A stretch of DNA of 64,000 bases, from positions 4,024,001 through 4,088,000 of the forward strand of contig NZ_CP136520.1 in the NCBI RefSeq assembly GCF_032813545.1, read 5' to 3'. Below the pieces are notes generated by a model that made no database searches, was not told the DNA's origin, and saw only the letters and a program-made list of their open reading frames with translations. Below are positions 36,560 to 45,919 of the stretch, piece after piece. Every line of letters starts with the position of its first letter. Positions within the stretch are counted from its first letter, which is position 1. The translations under genes were made by a program, and so were the position numbers. This DNA is from Nodosilinea sp. E11 (GTDB lineage: Bacteria > Cyanobacteriota > Cyanobacteriia > Phormidesmidales > Phormidesmidaceae).

Positions 36560-37030
36560 CTAGCCCACCTGGGATGAGGTTGGGGCATCTACCACTGAGA
36601 ACATCATTTCTCCTTCGCAGGCCAACTGACCATCCACCTCGGCCCGACCGCGCATTTTGCCAAACCGCAGTCGCTTGATGGCCAGCAGTTCCACCGTCAT
36701 GATCAGCTGGTCACCGGGCACCACGGGGCGACGAAACCGCACCTTGTCGATGCCTGCAAAGACGCATAGCCCCTCAACGCCGGGAATTTGCGCCATCACC
36801 ACGCCCCCCACCTGGGCCATTGCTTCCACAATCAGCACTCCCGGCATAATGGGATAGCCGGGGAAATGGCCTTGGAATTGGGGTTCGTTGAAGGTGATGT
36901 TTTTAATGCCGGTCGCTTGTTTGCCGGGAACATAGTCGATGATCCGATCGACTAGGGCAAAAGGGTAGCGATGGGGCAGCAGCGCATAGATTTCCGCCGC
37001 ACTATATTCGGTTTTGGGGGGATCAGTCAT
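36560..37030 (-). CDS. fabZ: 3-hydroxyacyl-ACP dehydratase FabZ
   Basis: A 156-residue hot-dog fold dehydratase of fatty acid and lipid A precursor synthesis. The catalytic histidine is in [14 protein letters not shown] and the catalytic glutamate in [35 protein letters not shown] lies between. The frame opens further upstream to a TTG at 37102, but the ATG at 37030 ([20 protein letters not shown]) gives the usual length. It lies between lpxC and lpxA. Confidence 0.95.
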   Translation of the reverse strand: MTDPPKTEYSAAEIYALLPHRYPFALVDRIIDYVPGKQATGIKNITFNEPQFQGHFPGYPIMPGVLIVEAMAQVGGVVMAQIPGVEGLCVFAGIDKVRFRRPVVPGDQLIMTVELLAIKRLRFGKMRGRAEVDGQLACEGEMMFSVVDAPTSSQVG

Positions 37031-37199
37031 GACCGCCCCCGTCGGAGCAGGCTCAAGGGTAGAAGTCACAGGGCTAGGAGAAGTTACGTCAATCACAATC
37101 AATCGGGTAGGGGTCTACAGGGTCTGCCGAAACCGGTGCTAGGTGCAGCTAACCCGCACTCCCAGACGCAGCGGCCAATGGCCTAGCTTGATTTTGCCA

Positions 37200-38111
37200 C
37201 TAGAGGGGACCCTCGCCATAGACCAAGGCCGAATCCAGCGCCGCCGCCAGTTCGCCGTGCAGGCGATGGCTGGCCTTATAGGCCACAATGTGAGCTGCGG
37301 GCAGGTGGCCTAGCAAGCTGAGATCGCCAATTAGATCCAGCAGTTTGTGGCGGGCGGGTTCGTTGTCAAACCGCAGGGGTGGGTTTAGCCAGCCAGATTC
37401 ACCGCACACCAGCGCATTGTCAAGGCTGCCCCCCTGAATCAAGCCACTGGCCCGTAGCTGATCGACCTGGTGGGCAAGCCCAAAGGTCCGAGCTGGGGCA
37501 ACAGCCGTGGCAAACCCCTCCGGTCCAAAAGGGTCGGCCTCTGCCGCCCAGCTAAACCATTGATTGCCAATGGCGGCCACCTCAAAGTCAATGCCGTAGG
37601 TCAATCGTGGGGCTGGGGCCGGAAATGCCGCCACAAAGGCATCGGCGTGATGCACCGAGACTGGCCGACTCAGACGCGCCACCGGTCGAGGCACCCCCTG
37701 GTCTTGTCGCCCTGCCTGCTGGATTACCTGCACCCAACCGGCGGCTGATCCATCTAGCAGGGGCACCTCCGTCCCGGTGATTTCAATGCGAACGTTGTCG
37801 ATGCCCAGGCCTGTCAGCGCTGCCAACAGGTGCTCTACCGTCCGCACCGAGGCGTCTCCCTGGCGCAATTCTGTCGAGAGCATGGTGGGATTGATCGCTT
37901 TCAGGGTGGCAGGTACCACTGGCTGCCCTGGCAAATCGGTACGCACAAAGTAGCGGCCCTGCCCGACCTGGGCCGGGTGCAAGGTCACCGTCGTTGTGAT
38001 CCCCGAGTGCAGCCCCACGCCCTGCTGTTCAACCACGCTGGCCAGGGTTGCCTGCTGGGCGGAGCTGCCCCAGCCTGCTAGCCTGCTAGGTTCAATGCCT
38101 GTTTGCACCAT
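37200..38111 (-). CDS. lpxC: UDP-3-O-acyl-N-acetylglucosamine deacetylase
   Basis: A 303-residue zinc deacetylase, the committed step of lipid A synthesis. EQQGVGLHSGITTTVTLHPA opens the family fold. The zinc ligand histidine is in TVEHLLAALTGLGIDNV. The C-terminal half has PARHKLLDLIGDLSLLG with the second histidine and the aspartate, and the catalytic histidine is in AYKASHRLHGELAAAL. Its ATG overlaps the stop of the Omp85 gene by one base, so the genes are coupled. Confidence 0.95.
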   Translation of the reverse strand: MVQTGIEPSRLAGWGSSAQQATLASVVEQQGVGLHSGITTTVTLHPAQVGQGRYFVRTDLPGQPVVPATLKAINPTMLSTELRQGDASVRTVEHLLAALTGLGIDNVRIEITGTEVPLLDGSAAGWVQVIQQAGRQDQGVPRPVARLSRPVSVHHADAFVAAFPAPAPRLTYGIDFEVAAIGNQWFSWAAEADPFGPEGFATAVAPARTFGLAHQVDQLRASGLIQGGSLDNALVCGESGWLNPPLRFDNEPARHKLLDLIGDLSLLGHLPAAHIVAYKASHRLHGELAAALDSALVYGEGPL

Positions 38112-40456
38112 TAGAAGCGCTCCCCAAAGCCGAAGTGAATGCGGCCTTGCCCTTGGTCATTAAAGCCATAGTCAACCCGTAGAGGTCCTAGGGGCGTCGA
38201 CAGACGAACCCCTGCTCCGTAGCCAATGCCGCTGCCGGGTTTGCCCCGAGAAGGCCCTGGAGCCCCAGGCACGGCATTGCCGCTGCCTAGGTCAGTGCCA
38301 AAGTCTAAAAACAGCGCCCCGCCTAAGAAGGAGAATAGCGGGAACCGGTACTCGGCGGTGATCTGAGCGTAGCTACGACCACTGCCCACTTCCCCTTCAT
38401 CGTAGCCCCGAATGGAGTTAGTGCCGCCCAGGGCAAAGGCCTCGTAGGGGGGTACATCGCCCACAATGGTGCCCAACTGGGCATTGAGGGCCAGGGCTTG
38501 GGGACCCTCAGAAAAGTTCAGCAGACTGAGGGGAATGTAATAGCTATAGCTACCCCGCAGTCGGTTCATAAAGATGCTGCCGCGCCCCAGGGGGATTGAC
38601 TGCTCTGCATTGAGGCGCAAAATGCTGCCGCTGGTCGGATTAAACACATCGTTGCGGCGATCGAGGGTGGCGCTGAGGGGGAAGGTCCACAGGTCGTCTA
38701 CCCCGCCGCTGCTAGCGGTGAGGGGGTTCCCGGCAGCATCCACCGAGTTGACCCTACCCCCACCATCGCGGGCCGACACGTTTTGAATCAGGGTGCCCAC
38801 CGCCACCGTCCAGCCGTTGTCAAAGGGGCGGCTAAAGGTGATGCCACTGCCAAGGCGGCGAATTCGCGCTTGGTCACCGTTGATCAGGTTGATTGGGGTG
38901 GGGCCGCCCTCAAAGTTGAGGTTGTTGGCCAACCGGGCAAAGGCCGTAGCCGTGTAGGAGGTGCGGAAGGGGTCGCCCGCAATCCAGGGATCGGTAAAGG
39001 CAATGTCAAACAGAATATCGCGGGTGCTGAGCTGAGCCTCTGCACTGAACTTTTGGTTGTTGCCGCCAAAGTTGTCTTGGCGGAAGCTAACGGTACCAAA
39101 TAAGTCGCCCGTGAAGTTGAAGCCTAGACCGGCCGCTACAGAGCCGGTGTTGCGCTCAGCGACGTTGACAATGACGGTAACTTGGCGGGGGTCGTTGGGA
39201 GCAGGCTCTAGCCCCGGAATGACGTCTTCAAAAATCTGTAGCCCAAACACCCGCTGAAAGTCACGCTCAATCTGAGCCTGGTTGAAGACATCGCCCGGTT
39301 GAGTTTCAAACTCACGGGTGATAATAAAGGGCCTTGTGCGCCCCTGTACCGGGTTGCCATCGTCGTCAACCGACTGCCCCAATTCATTGATGTAGCGCAC
39401 TTCAATGCTTTCAATCACCCCTTCGGCTACCTCTAGGGTGACCACCCCCTGGGGCGAAACCTGAGGGGCCGCAACAACTTGCGCCAGCACGTAACCCTGG
39501 TCTTGGTACCACTGGTTAAGTTGTAAGATGCCTTCTTGAAAATCAATCAGGTTGATGATTTGACCCCGTTGGTCGGCAAAAATGTCATCAACGACGGTTT
39601 GGGGTAATACGTCATTGCCCTGCACTCGCACATCGGTAAGTACAGGGTTGGGCTGCACTAGAAAGGTGACCCGCACCCCTAAGTCGGTGTCTTCGGGACG
39701 GGCATCAACGTCGGCAAAGAAACCTGTGGCAAAGATGCTGTTGATGTCTTGCTGGAGCTGGGTGCGGGTGGTGGTGCGCCCGGCCTGGGTGTCAATTACG
39801 CTGTAAACCAGATTTTCGAGGGCGGGGTCGAGATCGCCTCGGCCTGCTACTACCTGCACTTCGGCCACCAGCACCCGAGGCTCTTCGGCTTCTGCCGCCG
39901 GTGGGGTGGGAGCTGGGTCAGCGGGGGGGGCAGCGGGCGCTGGTTCGGTGACCGGGGCCGGCTGCTGGGCTGGGGCTGGCTGCGGCTGACTGCGGCGCTG
40001 TACGGCCCCATCGATAATGCGCTGCGCTTCTTCGGGCGAAATGTCGCGCTGGGTGCTGGGGGTTTGGCTCAGCTGGGTGCTAGCCCTAGGCCAGAGGTCA
40101 GTGGAGGGGGTTGGCGTAGCCGCTGGAGCACTGGCGTTACTCTCGCCAGCCTCGACCGTGCGGTAATCGTCGATCGCACCTTGCAGGGTTTCGGCCACGG
40201 GACTGGCGCTAAACTCGGGCTGCAAGCGTCCGAAGTCGAGGGTGGCCGCTGGGTCACTGGATAGACTTGAGGCTGAACCTGCTTCTGGAACTACCAGGGT
40301 TGAGGCACTGAGGTCGGAGTCGCTAGTCTGGGATGAACCAGACTCAGGGGCTGATTCTACAGCGGCGGCTGGGTTGGCCTGGGCCGGAGCTGCCATCAGC
40401 CCCATTAGCCCTGATGTGGCCAAAGCTGCCAATAAATAACTAGGAGATACCCGCAT
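38111..40456 (-). CDS. bamA: Omp85/BamA outer-membrane assembly protein
   Basis: A 781-residue outer-membrane protein that inserts beta-barrel proteins. A signal peptide of about 27 residues ends APAQA. Next comes a long Pro/Ala/Ser/Gln-rich linker (about 28-200). The POTRA region starts VLVAEVQVVAGRGDLD and includes FLVQPNPVLTDVRVQGNDVL and VAPQVSPQGVVTLEVAEGVIE. The 16-strand barrel starts RNTGSVAAGLGFNF and has GGTNSIRGYDEGEVGSG (the VRGF/Y-type motif). It ends RIHFGFGERF with the terminal aromatic. Cyanobacterial Omp85 proteins carry such a proline-rich N-terminus and three POTRA domains. Confidence 0.94.
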   Translation of the reverse strand: MRVSPSYLLAALATSGLMGLMAAPAQANPAAAVESAPESGSSQTSDSDLSASTLVVPEAGSASSLSSDPAATLDFGRLQPEFSASPVAETLQGAIDDYRTVEAGESNASAPAATPTPSTDLWPRASTQLSQTPSTQRDISPEEAQRIIDGAVQRRSQPQPAPAQQPAPVTEPAPAAPPADPAPTPPAAEAEEPRVLVAEVQVVAGRGDLDPALENLVYSVIDTQAGRTTTRTQLQQDINSIFATGFFADVDARPEDTDLGVRVTFLVQPNPVLTDVRVQGNDVLPQTVVDDIFADQRGQIINLIDFQEGILQLNQWYQDQGYVLAQVVAAPQVSPQGVVTLEVAEGVIESIEVRYINELGQSVDDDGNPVQGRTRPFIITREFETQPGDVFNQAQIERDFQRVFGLQIFEDVIPGLEPAPNDPRQVTVIVNVAERNTGSVAAGLGFNFTGDLFGTVSFRQDNFGGNNQKFSAEAQLSTRDILFDIAFTDPWIAGDPFRTSYTATAFARLANNLNFEGGPTPINLINGDQARIRRLGSGITFSRPFDNGWTVAVGTLIQNVSARDGGGRVNSVDAAGNPLTASSGGVDDLWTFPLSATLDRRNDVFNPTSGSILRLNAEQSIPLGRGSIFMNRLRGSYSYYIPLSLLNFSEGPQALALNAQLGTIVGDVPPYEAFALGGTNSIRGYDEGEVGSGRSYAQITAEYRFPLFSFLGGALFLDFGTDLGSGNAVPGAPGPSRGKPGSGIGYGAGVRLSTPLGPLRVDYGFNDQGQGRIHFGFGERF

Positions 40457-40586
40457 CTAAAACACACCTGCTAAACACGTCCACACACCAATCAAGGGCC
40501 CATTTCCCAGGCACGGAGCCAGGGTAAATTGCCCTGGGGCGGGCCGCTGCCCCCGTAATCGGACAAATTCTACCGCATTGATGGTG

Positions 40587-41342
40587 CTAATTCTTGGTCG
40601 ATTGTGCCGCCACCTTGTCGAGCACCCGTTGATAGGCAGCTTCTACCTGGCCTAAATCTTGCCGAAAACGATCTTTGTCGAGCACCCGCTGGGCTTCGTC
40701 GTCGGTGGATTGATCCCACAGGCGACAGGTGTCGGGGCTAATTTCGTCCCCCAGCAGAATCTGCCCCTGGGCATCGAGGCCAAACTCTAGCTTGAAGTCG
40801 ACTAGGGTAATGGCACAGCCCTGGAAGAAATCCGTTAACACTTGATTGATGCTGAGGGCAAGACGGCGCAGGGTGGCAATCTGTTCCTCGGTGGCGATCG
40901 CCATGGCGCGAATGCGATCGCCCGTCAGCAGCGGGTCGCCCAGGTCGTCGTTTTTATAGTAGAACTCCACCAGGGGTGGCTCTAGGCGCTGGCCCAGGGG
41001 CAGGCCAGTCTGTTTGCACAGGCTGCCCGCCGCCAGATTTCGCACCACCACCTCTAGGGGAATGATGGTGAGGGCCTTGACCTGCATAGTGCGATCGCCC
41101 GTGGTTTCGAGCCAGTGGGTGGCAATGCCCGCCGCCTCTAGCTGCCTAAATAAATAGGTGGAGATGGCGCAGTTGATCGGCCCCTTGTCGACAATTTGGC
41201 CCCGCTTTTGGGCATTAAAGGCGGTGGCATCGTCTTTAAAGTAGGTGACTAGCACCGCCGGGTCGTCGGTGGCATAAATGATTTTGGCCTTGCCTTCGTA
41301 GAGTTTTTCGCCGAAGGGGGCGTTGGGGGAAGGGCCAGACAT
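40587..41342 (-). CDS. purC: SAICAR synthetase (phosphoribosylaminoimidazole-succinocarboxamide synthase)
   Basis: A 251-residue enzyme of purine synthesis that condenses CAIR with aspartate using ATP. Signature segments are LYEGKAKIIYATDDPAVLVTYFKDDATAFN, PLEVVVRNLAAGSLCKQTG, LVDFKLEFGLDAQGQILLGDEISPDTCRLWD and KDRFRQDLG. The ATG at 41342 (MSGPSPNAPFGEKLYEGKAK) is preferred to a GTG at 41366. It lies upstream of bamA, as in many cyanobacteria. Confidence 0.96.
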   Translation of the reverse strand: MSGPSPNAPFGEKLYEGKAKIIYATDDPAVLVTYFKDDATAFNAQKRGQIVDKGPINCAISTYLFRQLEAAGIATHWLETTGDRTMQVKALTIIPLEVVVRNLAAGSLCKQTGLPLGQRLEPPLVEFYYKNDDLGDPLLTGDRIRAMAIATEEQIATLRRLALSINQVLTDFFQGCAITLVDFKLEFGLDAQGQILLGDEISPDTCRLWDQSTDDEAQRVLDKDRFRQDLGQVEAAYQRVLDKVAAQSTKN

Positions 41343-41540
41343 GGTCGGAGGCAGAAATAGAGACACCTAATAGTACCGTTCGAGGCTGCTTCCGCAATGC
41401 CCCCACCGTGACACCCTGCTTCAGTGGCCCAGTTAAGGCGCTCAGCTCAGGGTTTGTGCCCTAGGCACCCAATGGTTCGCCGTCGCGCTGTAACCTTGCT
41501 GTAACCTGATTAAGTAACTGTAACCATCGCGCAACGCCCC

Positions 41541-42776
41541 ATGGCCACCATTAACGACAACTACTTGAAGCTCAAGGCGGGCTACCTGTTTCCTGAAATT
41601 GCTCGCCGGGTTGCCGCCTTTGCCGAGGCCCATCCCGACGCACCGATTATCAAGTTGGGCATTGGCGATGTGACCGAGCCTCTGCCCGAGGCCTGCCGCA
41701 CCGCCATGGTCAAGGCCGTGGAAGACATGGGCGATCGCGACCATTTCAAAGGCTACGGCCCCGAGCAGGGCTACCTGTGGCTGCGCGAAAAAATTGCTCA
41801 GCACGATTTTCAAAGCCGGGGCTGCGACATTGACGCCAGCGAGATCTTTATCTCCGACGGCTCTAAGTGCGACTGCGGCAACATCTTAGATATCTTTGGC
41901 GATAACAACACCATCGCCGTGACCGACCCGGTCTACCCCGTCTACGTAGACACCAACGTGATGGCAGGCCACACCGGCCCCGCTAATGACAATGGCGAGT
42001 ACGGCGGCCTCACCTACCTGCCGATCAGCGCTGAGAATGCTTTCACCGCCAGCATCCCCAACGACAAAGTAGACCTGATCTACCTCTGCTTCCCCAACAA
42101 CCCCACCGGGGCGGTGGCCACTAAAGAGCACCTGCAGGCCTGGGTCAACTACGCCCGCGCTCACGGCTCGATCATTCTGTTCGACGCCGCCTACGAAGCC
42201 TTCATCACCGACCCCACCATTCCCCACTCGATCTACGAGATCGAAGGAGCGCGGGACTGTGCGATCGAGTTTCGCTCCTTTTCTAAAAATGCGGGCTTTA
42301 CCGGCACCCGCTGCGCCCTCACTGTAGTGCCCAAAACCCTGATGGGCAAGGCTGCCGACGGCAGCCTTGTCGCTCTCCACGGCCTGTGGAACCGTCGCCA
42401 GTCCACCAAGTTCAACGGCGTGTCGTATATTGTGCAGCGAGGAGCCGAGGCGGTCTATTCGCCCGAGGGCCAGGCCCAGACCAAAGCGCTGATCGACTTT
42501 TACATGGAGAACGCCCGCATTATTCGCGAGCAGCTCACCGCCGCTGGCATTGCCGTCTACGGCGGCGTCAACGCCCCCTACGTCTGGGTCAAAACCCCCA
42601 ACGACCTCAGCAGCTGGGACTTTTTTGACAAGCTGCTGCACAACTGCCACGTGGTCGGCACCCCCGGCTCGGGCTTTGGCGCAGCGGGCGAAGGCTACTT
42701 CCGCATTTCGGCCTTTAACAGCCGCGACAACGTCAACGAAGCCATGCGCCGCGTCACCGAAAAATTCCGGGTGTAG
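41541..42776 (+). CDS. dapL: LL-diaminopimelate aminotransferase
   Basis: A 411-residue PLP enzyme that converts tetrahydrodipicolinate to LL-diaminopimelate, the lysine and peptidoglycan route shared by cyanobacteria, plants and chlamydiae. The N-terminus [20 protein letters not shown] is diagnostic. PLP contacts are [12 protein letters not shown] and [11 protein letters not shown], and the Schiff-base lysine is in [19 protein letters not shown]. The C-terminal [20 protein letters not shown] is standard. The plus-strand start at 41541 is the only suitable ATG. Confidence 0.97.
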   Translation: MATINDNYLKLKAGYLFPEIARRVAAFAEAHPDAPIIKLGIGDVTEPLPEACRTAMVKAVEDMGDRDHFKGYGPEQGYLWLREKIAQHDFQSRGCDIDASEIFISDGSKCDCGNILDIFGDNNTIAVTDPVYPVYVDTNVMAGHTGPANDNGEYGGLTYLPISAENAFTASIPNDKVDLIYLCFPNNPTGAVATKEHLQAWVNYARAHGSIILFDAAYEAFITDPTIPHSIYEIEGARDCAIEFRSFSKNAGFTGTRCALTVVPKTLMGKAADGSLVALHGLWNRRQSTKFNGVSYIVQRGAEAVYSPEGQAQTKALIDFYMENARIIREQLTAAGIAVYGGVNAPYVWVKTPNDLSSWDFFDKLLHNCHVVGTPGSGFGAAGEGYFRISAFNSRDNVNEAMRRVTEKFRV

Positions 42777-42819
42777 ATAGAGAGGTGCTTATTTAAGTGA
42801 GAAACTCCGCCATGGAGTT

Positions 42820-42888
42820 GATCCCCCCAATCTCTCGCTGTAGTAACTACATCATGTACCCCCCTTAGTAAGGGGGGCAGGGGGGATC
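42820..42888. repeat. Element with GATCCCCCC terminal inverted repeats
   Basis: Nine-base ends GATCCCCCC (42820-42828) and GGGGGGATC (42880-42888) enclose an inner hairpin CCCCCCTTAGTAAGGGGGG. The form is common as an intergenic miniature repeat in filamentous cyanobacteria. It lies in the 319-base dapL-hisG spacer, which has no gene. Confidence 0.7.
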
Positions 42889-43007
42889 CTCTAGAGCACT
42901 TCAATTGCTTAGGACATTCCTTAGGTAGAAAACTCTCACATCGGCCAAACAACCGTTTGCCCCTACCCGATGTCCTGAGATCCTTTGCGATCCGCAGGAT
43001 TACATTA

Positions 43008-43039
43008 AGCCCAACTGTAGGGTGGGCACTGCCCACCAA
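43008..43039. repeat. GTAGGGTGGGCACTGCCCACC palindrome
   Basis: GTGGGCA-CTGCCCAC is a near-perfect inverted repeat. The same GTAGGGTGGGCACTGCCCAC occurs at 61058-61077, and a variant is at 48783-48800. It lies 57 bases upstream of hisG. Confidence 0.65.
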
Positions 43040-43095
43040 CTAGCCTTTTTTACCCAATCAAACCTCTTTATAGAGCACTGCTAAGGAAAACCCCC

Positions 43096-43743
43096 ATGCT
43101 CACCATCGCGCTGCCCAAGGGCGGCATGTTAAAAGACAGCATTCGCCTGCTGCAAGCCGTTGGCCTCGACTTTAGCCTGTTTCAAGACAGCGCCAACCGC
43201 CAGCTGCAAATCACCGACCCCACGGGCCAGGCCAAAGGACTGCTGGTGCGCGCCCAGGATGTGCCCGTGTACGTAGAGTACGGTCAGGCCCAGCTGGGTA
43301 TGGTCGGCTACGACGTGCTGCGCGAGAAAAAGCCTGCCGTAGCCCACCTGGCCGACCTGGGCTTTGGTGGCTGCCGGTTATCGGTGGCCGTTAAGACCAC
43401 CAGCCCCTACCGCTCGGCGCTGGATCTGCCCGCCCACAGCCGGGTGGCCTCTAAATACGTCAACTGCGCCCGCGACTACTTCCAAAGTCTGGATCTGCCG
43501 GTGGAAATTGTGCCGCTCTACGGCTCGGTGGAGTTAGGGCCGATTACCGGCATGTCGGAGGCGATCGTTGACCTGGTGTCTACCGGCAAAACCCTAAAGG
43601 AAAACAACCTGATGGAGCTGGAAGTGCTCTACCACAGCACCGCCCGACTGATTGCCCACCCGCTGAGCTATCGGGTTAACCCCTACGGCCTAAAAGATTT
43701 AATCGATCGCCTGCGTGAGCAAGCCGAAGCCGTAGCGGTGTAG
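43096..43743 (+). CDS. hisG: ATP phosphoribosyltransferase, short form
   Basis: A 215-residue catalytic subunit of the first histidine synthesis step. It has only the two periplasmic-binding-like catalytic lobes ([23 protein letters not shown]-type substrate loop [18 protein letters not shown], and the PRPP loop [13 protein letters not shown]). The C-terminal ACT-like regulatory domain of long HisG is missing. Short HisG needs HisZ as a partner; hisZ is not in this window, which is usual in cyanobacteria. Confidence 0.95.
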   Translation: MLTIALPKGGMLKDSIRLLQAVGLDFSLFQDSANRQLQITDPTGQAKGLLVRAQDVPVYVEYGQAQLGMVGYDVLREKKPAVAHLADLGFGGCRLSVAVKTTSPYRSALDLPAHSRVASKYVNCARDYFQSLDLPVEIVPLYGSVELGPITGMSEAIVDLVSTGKTLKENNLMELEVLYHSTARLIAHPLSYRVNPYGLKDLIDRLREQAEAVAV

Positions 43744-44255
43744 ATCGCGCGATCAAATCGGTCGCCGGTAGCATGTAGCCTGGCCCAAACTTTGGCACCA
43801 TAGGGATAGCAGTACGATTTGTGTATCGATCGCCTCGGCATTCAGCAGACGCGCTAGCGTTTAAGGCGTTCGAATTTACAGAGTTGAGCTGGCGCAAACG
43901 CCGCCAGCCATGCAGCTCAGTCCCTGTAGGGACGTCTGTAGTCTGCTTGGCTATGCTGCCCTGAGATTGGCATTGCATCTTGACCCCTATCGAGATTAGT
44001 CAAGCCTGCCGCTGAAGAGCGCCAAGACGTCTTGCCGCCCTAGAGCATCGGTACAGAATGGCTAAAACCCTGGTGACTGTGTTGCTGTTCTAACGGCATA
44101 ACCTGCATTCTGGCCCAGAAATGGGGCCTTTGTACCGGCGTTTTAGCGATCGCTAAAGACGTTCTAGCTGTGGCACAACTTTGGGTCCAGTCAGTCACGG
44201 GCGAACCCATCGCGGCTGACGACTGCTAACCCCCGGCGAAATTTGGAGGTCCCGT
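43744..44255. other. 512-base intergenic region without a gene
   Basis: I see no supported gene. Two exact palindromes stand out: CAAGACGTCTTG near 44024-44035, and TTTAGCGATCGCTAAA near 44142-44157, a HIP1 octamer inside a longer palindrome. The last 12 bases hold the GGAGG ribosome-binding site of the next gene. The region may contain its promoter and operators. Confidence 0.5.
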
Positions 44256-45623
44256 TTGACTTCACCCCAGGCAAAGCCAGAGCTAAACTTTTGGCAACTT
44301 TGGAATATGAACATTGGCTTCTTTGGCATTCAGTTTGGCTGGGGGCTGCAAATGGCCAATACCAGCGCCATCTTTGAGCACCTGGGGGCCGACGCCGATC
44401 AAATTCCAATTTTGTGGTTAGCGGCTCCCCTCACCGGCCTAATCGTCCAACCGATCATCGGCAATCTCAGCGACAACACCTGGGGGCTGTTAGGTCGTCG
44501 TCGTCCTTACTTTTTGATTGGAGCCATCTTCGGCTCTCTGGCGCTGCTGCTGCTGCCCAACGCCGGCAGTTTGTGGATGGCGGTTGGCTTGCTGTGGATT
44601 TTGGATACGGCGGCCAATATCAGCATGGAGCCGTTTCGGGCCTTTGTGAGTGACCTACTTTCCCCGAGGCAGCGTACTCAGGGCTTTGCTATGCAGAGCC
44701 TGTTTATTGGCTTGGGGGCGGTGCTGGCCTCTGCCCTGCCGTGGCTGTTGTCGAATATCTTTCAGGTGCAGGCCAGTACAGCTAACGACGTGCCCTTAGC
44801 CGTCAAAATTTCGTTTTACACAGGAGCCACCTTCTTTCTGGGCACCGTGCTGTGGACTGTGTTCACCACCGCAGAACGCCCCCCCCGCGACATGGAGGTG
44901 TTTCGAGAGCAGCAGGAACGGCGGCTGGGCATTGGTGCCACGGGTCGAGAAATTGTCACTGCCTTGCGGCAAATGCCCGCCACCATGCGGCAGTTGGCCT
45001 GGGTGCAGGCCTTTAGCTGGCTGGGGATGTACTGCGTCTTTTTGTATTTTCCGACGGCGGTGGCCCACAACTTGTTTGGCGCGGCTGATGAGGCTTCGGC
45101 TCTCTACAGCCAGGGAATTGAGTGGGCAGGTATCTGCATTGCGGCCTACAACGCAGTTTGTTTTGGGGTGTCGTTTTTGCTGCCCCGCCTGGCGGCGGCG
45201 ACCAGTCGCCCCGTTGCCCACGCGCTCTGTCTTACCTGTGGCGGCCTCGGCCTGATTTCGCTCTGGTTTGTGCCATCGCCCCGTTGGCTGCTGCTGCCGA
45301 TGGTTGGGTTAGGGGTGGCCTGGTCTAGCATCTTATCGTTGCCCTACGCCATGCTGGCTGGGGCTTTGCCTGCTCGCAGGGGAGGTATTTATATGGGCAT
45401 TTTCAATATGTTTATTGTGTTGCCCGAGATCATGATCTCCTTGGGGTTGGGGTGGCTAATGGCCCATGTGCTCGACAACAACCGTTTGTTGGCGGTGGCT
45501 TTAGGCGGTGTTTGCCTGTTGATTGCGGTGCCCCTAACGCTGCGGGTGAAAGAAGCCACTCCGCAACCTGCGGTTCAAGCGACAATTCAACCTGCGCTTG
45601 AATCCGAGGTGGTTTCGCAATAG
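44256..45623 (+). CDS. MFS sugar transporter, SLC45/sucrose-maltose type
   Basis: A 455-residue major facilitator with 12 predicted helices. LNFWQLWNMNIGFFGIQFGWGLQMAN is the SLC45-like opening, and GLLGRRRPYFLIGAIFGSLALLLLP is the R-x-G-R-R-RP loop between helices 2 and 3. DTAANISMEPFRAFVSDLLSPRQRTQGFAMQS is also typical. Plant, animal and bacterial members carry sucrose or maltose. The start is a TTG at 44256 with GGAGG seven bases upstream; no nearer ATG keeps the conserved N-terminus. Compatible-solute sugars would fit the genomic setting, but the substrate is not determined. Confidence 0.88.
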   Translation: MTSPQAKPELNFWQLWNMNIGFFGIQFGWGLQMANTSAIFEHLGADADQIPILWLAAPLTGLIVQPIIGNLSDNTWGLLGRRRPYFLIGAIFGSLALLLLPNAGSLWMAVGLLWILDTAANISMEPFRAFVSDLLSPRQRTQGFAMQSLFIGLGAVLASALPWLLSNIFQVQASTANDVPLAVKISFYTGATFFLGTVLWTVFTTAERPPRDMEVFREQQERRLGIGATGREIVTALRQMPATMRQLAWVQAFSWLGMYCVFLYFPTAVAHNLFGAADEASALYSQGIEWAGICIAAYNAVCFGVSFLLPRLAAATSRPVAHALCLTCGGLGLISLWFVPSPRWLLLPMVGLGVAWSSILSLPYAMLAGALPARRGGIYMGIFNMFIVLPEIMISLGLGWLMAHVLDNNRLLAVALGGVCLLIAVPLTLRVKEATPQPAVQATIQPALESEVVSQ

Positions 45624-45773
45624 GTCTGTTAGCGGCGATCGCAGATTTCGCAAGTCGGTTTACCCTCGATGATTCATGATCGGGGCCAGACGGGCCAGAG
45701 GCCGATCTCACAAGCAGGTGTCCCCTCGGGTTCTGAGAATCCAAAAGAACTCTTGTGGGATAGCCGTCCCGCT

Positions 45774-45882
45774 GTTATAGCTGTGGCCAGCCTGGTTAAG
45801 ATATCTCCCTTAAGAACGTTTGAACGTTCAAACGTTCTTAAGGGCTTCTGGATGTTCTAACCTAGGTGATCATGGCTATAAC
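45774..45882 (-). repeat. Palindromic intergenic element, copy 2 (complete)
   Basis: The whole 109 bases form one imperfect inverted repeat. The ends are GTTATAGC and GCTATAAC. Next come TGGTTAAGATAT opposite ACATCC...TAACCTA, and the centre is CCCTTAAGAACGTTTGAAC/GTTCAAACGTTCTTAAGGG. The minus strand matches copy 1 at 9415-9493 over about 80 bases. It has no open reading frame. It resembles a MITE; no clear target duplication is visible. Confidence 0.85.
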
Positions 45883-45919
45883 TCTCTAGCGACCAAGGGC
45901 ACTGCGATCCGTTAGCGAT

